From contig OY856186.1 in NCBI GenBank assembly GCA_963693315.1, positions 78,032,042 through 78,096,041 on the forward strand: DNA of 64,000 nucleotides. Reading direction: 5' to 3'. Shown in pieces: positions 57,052-64,000 of this stretch. Each line of letters begins with the position of its first letter. Position 1 is the first letter of the stretch. The notes beneath the pieces were generated by a model. That model was given only the letters and a program-made list of their open reading frames with translations, was not told the origin of the DNA and did no database searches. A program made the translations under genes and the position numbers. Source of the stretch: Diogma glabrata (lineage: Eukaryota > Arthropoda > Insecta > Diptera > Cylindrotomidae).

Positions 57052-57962
57052 CTAACCAAATTAATCAACTTTTGATATAACCATTGGTGGTAAATAAATA
57101 AATAGATGAAGATTTCCAGCTATGTTAACAAACTTTAACCCCAGACAATAAGGATTGTTGCCAAAATAAACATTTTTAACCCTATAGCGTCGCTTTTTAA
57201 TTGTTCAATATATTGATTTTATTATACAAAAGTTTGTAGTAAAATTTTACTTTTATTGTTTGATTTATATTTTACAAAACTCAACCTCCCTCTCTATTAT
57301 CATATACGAAACAAAATTCTATGCAAATCATATATCGAATATTTTAAATTCCGTTTTTTTGTTTACAAAAATACAAAACTCAGTTCTGTCACAGAAAAAA
57401 AATCATAAATAAAATTTATTTAGCTTTCGAAAAAAAAGCTAATCATAAAAAAATGATGAAATTATTCTTTTTATGTAATAAATTCGAACTAAATTCGAAC
57501 AAAATAAACGAACTATCTGTCTCGTTTTCGACATACAAGTGAAGTACATAAAATTTCTCCTGATATAATAATAATTTTTTGTTATTTCTATTTATTTTAT
57601 TTCGATTGGTTAGAATTATGTATTTAAATCATATTAGTATTGCTTATCCTTTTTCCACAAAACGACATGGTTTTGTTTCCGTTGTTTTATTGTGAATTTA
57701 ATTGAAAACGTTTAGGAAAATTATTAATCTTATTTTTAAAAAGAAAAAAAAGTAAAAGAAACTAAACTTTTATGAATGAGCTTTTGTTAGTTAATATAAA
57801 TTGATTACATAAAGCTCTTGATTATGAAAGCTAAATTAGGAAAACAAACATAAAAATGTTGTTACTTTTGAAAGTTAAAGTTAACAATTTTTATTTAAAC
57901 GATGTTATAAAATAGAAACAATCTTTCGTTGTTTTTTTATTGGAAAATGATGGTATAAAGAA
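57052..57962. other. Gene-free AT-rich DNA, possible 5' UTR or promoter near its right end
   Basis: No frame of note. If 57963 is a real start codon, transcription must begin somewhere here or farther upstream. I see no unambiguous TATA box or initiator. Confidence 0.4.
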
Positions 57963-58421
57963 ATGTCGAAAAATAAAAATAATCAAAAACAAAATGATCG
58001 TCCTAATGATATTAGTAAATTGTTTGGTTCAAATACAAATATAACAGATAAAAAAAATGTAGCCGTTGATTCGGTAAATTTAAAGAAAAAAGTGTCGGGA
58101 CCACCAGTTGACAATATTGGTGTGGGAATGTTAGAAAAAGTGATTAACGTGAATAATGTATCAAACGAAAATATTTTAGTTAGTAGTAAACCAAAAATAA
58201 ATTCAAAAGCTTCATTACAAAAATTAGCTACAAGTTATGCGAATAAAAAAGCAGAACGAAAAGAAGAAAGAAAAGATGAAAAAATAACATCTTGGCATAA
58301 TTTAGTTAAAAATGCTTTAAATTTACAGAAAGGGAAAATTCCGTTGCTACTGGCGGTGGAAGCTGGGAACCAGTCTATGTGCAGGGAGTTGCTGTCATCC
58401 CAAACGGCAGAACAGTTGAAG
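57963..58421 (+). CDS. nompC: Candidate alternative first coding exon of nompC
   Basis: The frame runs from ATG at 57963 (context AAAGAAATGT) for 122 codons straight through the splice acceptor at 58328 and into the nompC ankyrin exon in the correct frame, then meets a GTTAGT donor. The new N-terminus is Asn/Lys/Ser-rich and probably disordered: SKNKNNQKQNDRPNDISKLF, SGPPVDNIGVGMLEKV, a charged AERKEERKDEK stretch, then SWHNLVKNALNLQ. With 70% AT, the chance of 122 random codons without a stop is roughly 1 in 20,000 (my estimate). The product would lack ankyrin repeats 1-3, including the one at 31809-31925. Alternatively, it is intron that happens to be open. I do not recognise the N-terminal peptide. 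Confidence 0.55.
58329..58421 (+). CDS. nompC: nompC exon encoding the next ankyrin repeat (AR4-like)
   Basis: 31 codons between ATTTACAG and AAG|GTTAGT read KGKIPLLLAVEAGNQSMCRE followed by LLSSQTAEQLK, matching the remembered insect NOMPC sequence directly after the repeat encoded at 31809-31925. Phase 0 at both ends. The GC content jumps at 58329 (GTTGCTACTGGCGGTGGAAG), consistent with a conserved exon starting there while sequence to the left is AT-rich. The following exon, expected to begin with a (T)-x-x-G-D-(T/S)-A-L-H-L-A-A-type repeat, was not found before 64000, so the next intron exceeds 5.5 kb. Confidence 0.92.
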
Positions 58422-59124
58422 GTTAGTTAATAAATATTATTTTAAGCTTTATTTTTTGTTTAATAAACGTGAAGCAGACGTAAAGCCTTATATCGCAAAA
58501 CTTTAGATGGCTAGTGTGTTTGATGTTTTCATTTTTAAAATATGTCGGGCGTGCGAATGAAATTGAATGAGTGCTTTGCTAATAAAGAATGTATGTAATG
58601 TTGTTAATGCGCTAAACTTCTCTAATGCCGTTCACAATTTTTCTCAAAATTTTCGGTCAGTCTGACTAGCCACTCGCCTATCCACATCTTGGTTGCTTTT
58701 ATAATAAAACTGATAGTTTTGATATATTACACTGTTCAACAGTATATTACACTGGGCAACAATACTGAAAAATCTCTAAAACAAAATTCGGTCAAGACTC
58801 AACCCTAATGGATTTCGCTAACCGAGGTTTCCATATATAAAAAGTAAGCGATATATAAAAAATATACAAAGCGTAGATTGTTTGTAATAAAATTTGATTG
58901 GTATTGTATAAAAAAATGAAAACATATGATTGTCAAATGACTGTCAATAAACGTGACGATTTATCTAACAATAAGTTAAAATTGATAAATTTTGTTCTCG
59001 CGAATATTTTAAAATCTGTGTAAATTAAGTTTAAACATTAGAATATAATATTACTAAAATTAAATTGCTTTTCAAAGGACACCACTTTTGTTAAAAATCT
59101 ATTTTACCCGTCCTAGGAGGATCT
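58422..59124 (+). other. nompC intron sequence, no other feature seen
   Basis: AT-rich, without a conserved frame. The donor GTTAGT is at 58422. Confidence 0.5.
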
Positions 59125-59232
59125 GCAGCCAAATTCTGTAATTGTGAAGCGGTGAAGTGATAAAAATTTCTTCGTTTCTTTTCATTAAAAATCTTATCAC
59201 TTCACCGCTTCACAATTACAGAATTTGGCTGC
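59125..59232. mobile_element. Palindromic MITE, GCAGCCAAATTCTG family
   Basis: GCAGCCAAATTCTGTAATTG on the left and CAATTACAGAATTTGGCTGC on the right are a perfect inverted pair, continuing through GTGAAGCGGTGAAGTGATAA. 108 bp, the same structure as 24115-24222. Confidence 0.85.
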
Positions 59233-59233
59233 T

Positions 59234-59725
59234 GAGCCGCCAAATTCTGTAACTGTGAAGTGGTGAAGTGTTAAAAATTTCTTCATTTCGATCTTAACAT
59301 TATTTTTTTATAATTTTACCATTTTTGCGATTCTATATGCGATTTGAGTGTTAAAAAATCTAATAACAAGCCGCCCGAACTGTCAAACGTCAAAAATACA
59401 TCAAATTAAATGTTTATTTTAACCTTTAACACAATTTAAACGTAAATTTTTACAAATTTAAATATATATAAATATTTTAAAAAATAAATTTGAAAAATAA
59501 ATCTAAATACAGATTAGGAAATGAAGAAATTTTAAAAAACCAAATCGCATTGACATAATGTCAATAACCACAAAATAAACGATTTCATTTTATTGCCAAA
59601 TAAAAAGTCAGTGTTAACTTTATAGTTTTAAAACTTCACTCACTTAGATAATTTTGCGGTGAAGTGATAAAAAAACTTCACTTCAACATCACTTCACCGC
59701 TGCACAGTTACAGAATTTGGCTACT
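59234..59725. mobile_element. Longer relative of the GCAGCCAAATTCTG MITE
   Basis: It begins GCCGCCAAATTCTGTAACTG immediately after the previous copy and ends ACAGTTACAGAATTTGGCTA, with GTGAAGTGGTGAAGTG and CATCACTTCACCGC as inner arms. About 350 bp of unrelated AT-rich sequence fills the middle. This could be the parent form from which the 108-bp copies were deleted. Confidence 0.65.
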
Positions 59726-60041
59726 GACCTCTCAAACATAGCACTATTAGCATTTCATCCTATACCACAGCTACATAAAAATTGGCCAAGCTTGCCGCCA
59801 TTGTGATTTTTTCACATATGTTGGTTCATCAAGTTTGGTATTAAAAAGGGCAATTTCGTGGGGCAATTAGGCTCAAAATGCGCATTCCAACAACATCTAA
59901 AAAAAGCTGTGGGTTGAAAATTGAATAAAAAGTATTGTAACATTTTTTAGTTTAAATACTTTTAAATGTTGCCCTCGACTGGCTTATATAAACTGGAGTT
60001 TTACTCCGCTTCACTTCCAGTCCCGCAATAGTATATTATGA
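59726..60041. other. Gene-free DNA
   Basis: No supported feature. Confidence 0.45.
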
Positions 60042-60123
60042 TGCTAGGACGTAAAACTAAAGATTTTGGACGTATGTGGAGTTCTCACCCACATTAAGTC
60101 CAAAATAGCTTACGTCCGTGCAT
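60042..60123. repeat. Imperfect hairpin of about 35-bp arms
   Basis: GATGCTAGGACGTAAA and GATTTTGGACGTATGTGG on the left face CCACATTAAGTCCAAAAT and TTACGTCCGTGCATC on the right. A possible small MITE. Confidence 0.6.
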
Positions 60124-60179
60124 CCAGAGGCGTAGCCCGTAGGGGGGGGCGGGGGGGCGGTCCGCCCCGGGTGTCACCC

Positions 60180-60564
60180 GTTTTGGGGTGACACCCGAAC
60201 GTAAAAAACTTAAACAAACCATCACAATGTTTTCAACGATAAATCACTTCGAAACCGTTTTGGGGTGACACCCGAACGTAAAAAACTTAAACAAACCATC
60301 ACAATGTTTTCAACGAAAAATCACTTCGAAATTGTTTTGGGGTGACACCCGAATGTAAAAAACTTAAACAAATCATCACAATGTTTTTAACGATAAATCA
60401 CTTCGAAACCGTTTTGGGGTGACACCCGAACGTAAACAACTTAAACAAACCATCACAATGTTTTCAACGATAAATCACTTCGAAACCGTTTTGGAGTGAC
60501 ACCCAAACGTAAAAAACTTAAACAAACCATCACATGTTTTCAACGATAAATCACTTCGAAACCA
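60180..60564 (+). repeat. Five tandem copies of a 77-bp unit
   Basis: Units start at 60180, 60257, 60334, 60411 and 60488 with GTTTTGGGGTGACACCCGAA, then ACTTAAACAAACCATCACAA and ATCACTTCGAAACC. Just upstream is GGCGTAGCCCGTAGGGGGGG (60130-60150) and a CCGCCCCGGGTGTCACCCG patch, resembling the end of a DNA transposon or of Helitron-type repeats. No right-hand terminus was found. Confidence 0.9.
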
Positions 60565-62446
60565 TTTCAACCAGGTTATCCATATAATTTTAATTTATAA
60601 ATTGTGATAGCTTATAAATGTGTCCTATTGGTTCAAAAAGGATCTATTCTACTTTTTAAAACTCTTGAGTTATTACTTGAGTTATTATTTGGGGTAGTTT
60701 GTTGAACGTCTTTTTATGTTAGTACAAATCCAAAGACATGCTAAAAATTTCAGTTTACTTTTTAAACTAAGAAGGATTAATTAAACATCTAAACTAAAGC
60801 AAAATTAGATTACATTTTAGTGTTCCTAGGTCTTGATGGTTTTACAAGATATATTTCGTTTACGTTCTTGGCTATATTAGTGGAAGAGAATAGGTACGTT
60901 CAATTTGACTAAAACAACTTAAAAAACAACAACAATTGCATTCAATTTATCAGTTGTATCAGTTGCTTCAGTCAAATCGAACACGGCTTATATTAGTAGA
61001 AAAAACGAAATTTCAGGATGCAAAGTTTAGGTTTTTGGGCATATTATTATTATTGAGGATGAAGCTGACTTTAGTTTTTTCAATTCATTTTAATTGTAAG
61101 CTAGAATTTTATGATGCCAATTTTTGCAAACTTTTCATTTATTTTAATTTTATTGAAAAACGGTTTCGCGATTTTCAAAACAACCCAAAATGCGATAAAA
61201 AGTATAACCCTTTGCGTTAAAAAGCAATTGTTATAGAATTGCTTTGCATTAAGCAATTGATAGTACATATATCAAAACTAAAGTTTTACTCAGCGTTCTT
61301 TGGATTAAATAACTATCATATATTAAACATTCTAAAAAATTATCAGTAGTAATCATCCAAGGGCGGTGATAATTCGAAATAATCTTTTAAAAATTTCGAA
61401 AGCAAATACATATATTGATAATAGCACGAAGCCGTAGGCCGAGGGCTATTATTAATACCACTTGCTGTAGGAATTTTCCAAAAAATTATGAGAATTTATC
61501 AACGAACGAGGGGAATTCGTTTAGAAATTTTTTTGCCATTTTTCATTTCTTTATATATTTTTTATGAATTATACGTTGGCCTACTGCCAACCATATCAGT
61601 CAACTATTTCAAAAATTATTTGATAATTTTTAATATCCCAGTAGGCCAGAAGTATAATTATTTGTTATTAATATAATTCAAATGTTATTGGTGAAATTGA
61701 ATGATGTCATTACATTTTAGAGAATTTAATTGGGTTAAATTAAAATAAAACTAAAGCAAAAAATTTTGTATTTTATTTATTTAAAAAAAAATTAACATAT
61801 AAAATGATTTTGGTCTCCAGGTTGTTTTTATTTACTAATATAATAATTTATTTGAACTAAATTTATTTAAAAAATCCTTGTAACATAAATGTAAAGCCTT
61901 CAAATTTTGTTTAAAAGTGGTGTAGTTATGATTGTTATTTACTATATGGTTTGACTTTAAATTTAAAAATAGACTTTAAATTTTGATTATTTTCCTTCTT
62001 AGATTTTTAGACAATATTCCTTAAATCAGTCTTTAAAACATTTTCCGGTTTTCCAGATGTAAAATTTTTCAAAAGAATCACAATTAAATTTGTAAATTAT
62101 TGAGCATGATTCTAATTGGATATTTAATTTTGGTTTCAATACTTTATATAAAATTCTAAGAGATGGATTTTATATTTATATATTTTTAAATGGTTCCTAA
62201 TAAAATTAAGCATATGATTTGTATATTCCATTTTATCAAATATTGTTTAATATAAGTTGTTGCAAGGAACTTTAAATAAATTAATTCTGGTAGTGTATTT
62301 AATCGTTAACACAGAGTACTTATTATGAAATAGACATATGTATCCTACAAATATATTTAGAATTATAGGCATCAGCAAGCCTACTACTACACCTACTATA
62401 ATTAAAAACATTTTTTTAGATTTCGTCTAGCAAATATCAAATAAAT
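60565..62446. other. Gene-free AT-rich DNA
   Basis: No supported gene. A small hairpin (ATAATAGCACGAAGC...GAGGGCTATTAT) lies at 61418-61453. Frames at 60936 and 61488 are AT-driven. Confidence 0.5.
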
Positions 62447-64000
62447 ATGCCACGAGGAGTTCATACTTCTAAAAGAAAAAGCGGGTTCCAGCAGAGAAAG
62501 ACCAAACAGGCTAAAATAGATGATGTTCAGAGCATATCTGAATCGATTTATAAATATGTTACAAAACCTGATGATAGCCAAAGCTCATCAAAAGAAACTG
62601 ATTCTCACGTAAATGCAACGAATGTTTCAGAGAATATTGGCTCATCTTCAAAAAGTAACAGCGACAACACAGAATTAATAATGTTAACCCATGATGAAGA
62701 CGAATCAGAAAAAAATACTGAAAATGATAGTGATAATGCTGCTAATGCACCTACTATCGAAGACAGTATTTGTATGAGTGAATCACTTCAGGACTTAAGA
62801 GATGTATCACATTGGAAAAACCCGTGTCTGATAATGTTCGCATTGAAATCATAAAAAAAGGAAGTGAACATTTTCAAAATAGAGAAGGGCCGTTTGCTAC
62901 TGTATCTAGACCCAGGTTAGACACAAAAGGTAATGTTCGCCATCTTTCTAAAGAATGGTTTTATAAAGTGATACCTTATATGGAGAAAAAATTCTGCGGT
63001 CAAGGATGGTTTATTCTCCTTTAAATAATAGCCTGTACTGCTTCTGCTGTCGTATATTTGCTGTCACCAATAGTTGTAACATAAATTCAGCATTTACGAC
63101 TGAATTTCAGAAGTGGTGGAAGCTAAATCCCAAAGTAGCCGACCATGAAACTTCAAATGAACATCTGGAGAATTTTGAAAAGTGGAAAACTTTGGAAATG
63201 AGGTTGAAATGTCATAAAACGATAGGAAACGCAGCCTTACAATTAATAGATAATGAAAAACAGAAGTGGAAACATCTTTTATCCAGATTATTGGATATAA
63301 CTTTCTTTTTATCTAAACAAAACCTAGCATTTCGGGGACATGATGAAGGACAAAGTTCTCCAAATAAAGGCAATTTTTTAGAACTAGTCAATCTATTGTC
63401 AAAGTATGATGTAGTGTTAAAAGAACACATTTTGAATTTGGAGCATGGCAAATCACCAAAAGTATCATATTTGTCACCAGATATACAAAATGAGTTCATA
63501 AATGTTTTAGCGAACCACGTAAAGTTTAAGCTTGTCAACGAAATTAAATCAGCTAAATATTTTGGAATTATGTTTGATAGCACACCTGACATTTCACATA
63601 TTGATCAAATGTCTGAAGTGATTCGTTATGTGAAAATTGATGGTAGAAAAGTGAAAGTCAAAGAAGTATTCCTTGGATTTTTTTCTTTACATGGAAAAAA
63701 GCCGCTGATTTAAACGATGAAATTCTTAAAAACCTTAAAAATGACGGTTTAGAGGTAATGAATTGTCGTTCCCAAGGTTATGATAATGCAGCTGTTATGA
63801 GTGGTATACATGGAGGAGTGCAAGCTATTATTAAAGCAAAAAATAACAAAGCAATTTTTGTGGGCTGCATAGATCATTCAATTAATTTATGTGGCCAACA
63901 CTCATTTGCACAAAATGTAGCTTGTGTAACGTTTTCCGGAACAGTGGAGGCCATTTTTACATTTTTTTCTGCTTCGACTAGCCGCTGGGAAGTGCTTGTT
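62447..64000 (+). pseudogene. hAT transposase of the ZMYM1-like/DUF4371 type, frameshifted, runs off the window
   Basis: 62447-62854 encodes a basic start (PRGVHTSKRKSGFQQRKTKQ) and an acidic Ser/Asn-rich linker. A frame change at about 62810 leads to VRHLSKEWFYKVIPYMEKKF, and another near 63006 leads to SLYCFCCRIFAV (TTF-type zinc-finger pattern) and DHETSNEHLENFEKWK. The DUF4371 region follows: FLSKQNLAFRGHDEGQSSPN, GNFLELVNLLSKYD and KYFGIMFDSTPDISHIDQMS. After a further shift at about 63700 the sequence continues with NCRSQGYDNAAVMSGIHGGV, CIDHSINLCGQH and STSRWEVLV. DSTPDISH carries the first catalytic Asp of the hAT core. Three frameshifts in 1.3 kb make the copy dead, though each piece is well preserved. 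Termini were not located. Confidence 0.88.

Larger units (their letters stand above)
31926..58328 (+). other. nompC: 26.4 kb nompC intron filled with transposons
   Basis: The donor is GGG|GTAATT at 31926 and the acceptor is AATTTACAG at 58320-58328. Exon phase and protein order agree across it. It contains an 11.4 kb intact Gypsy element, a 3.7 kb decayed Gypsy, a foldback element, several MITEs and an unidentified minus-strand pseudogene. Whether the Gypsy insertion is fixed in the species cannot be told. Confidence 0.8.

Noticed and set aside
58422..62446. Search for the next nompC ankyrin exon
   Set aside because: No stretch reading an ankyrin repeat in any frame was seen, so it must lie further downstream.

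Overview
This window is AT-rich eukaryotic, almost certainly insect, DNA. The one clear host gene is nompC, the TRPN mechanotransduction channel, on the + strand. I recognise two consecutive ankyrin-repeat exons: 31809-31925 and 58329-58421. Both are in phase 0 with canonical GT/AG borders and are separated by a 26.4 kb intron. The reading frame of the second exon stays open upstream through its splice acceptor to an ATG at 57963. That suggests an alternative first exon encoding a channel without the first ankyrin repeats. No other nompC exon is visible, so the rest of the gene should lie outside the window.

Nearly everything else is transposable elements (TEs) and repeats. From left to right: a decayed member of an insect multicopy protein family (1-780, -); a dead Jockey/CR1-type LINE (1230-4545, +); a hAT element (7323-11544) with perfect 8-bp target-site duplications (TSDs), into which a second hAT (7563-10113, also perfect TSDs) inserted and then gained another repeat; a minisatellite split by a Tc1/mariner-like MITE (12690-14035); a Helitron with Rep and helicase, ending in a 198-bp-arm palindrome (about 14670-18820); two adjacent MITEs (18962-19603); a LINE broken by a single in-frame stop (20290-23407, -); an RTE-like dead LINE (26182-29103, +); and a short hAT derivative (29137-29860).

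Inside the nompC intron are a repeat with an internal minisatellite (32577-34912), an unidentified decayed coding region (35272-36420, -), and a full-length, apparently intact Ty3/Gypsy retrotransposon (38484-49881). The Gypsy element has 2352-bp LTRs that look identical, a 4-bp TSD, a Gag that begins with a complete RING-H2 finger, and a textbook -1 frameshift signal between gag and pol. It sits inside an older MITE. A foldback element (51036-52238), another palindrome, a tRNA-derived SINE and a rotted relative of the Gypsy element (52951-56660, -) follow. Beyond exon 58329-58421 are MITEs, a 77-bp tandem repeat (60180-60564) and a frameshifted hAT (ZMYM1/DUF4371-type) transposase that runs off the window end.

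All coordinates and motif matches were read by eye. Family names rest on remembered motif patterns, not on searches.
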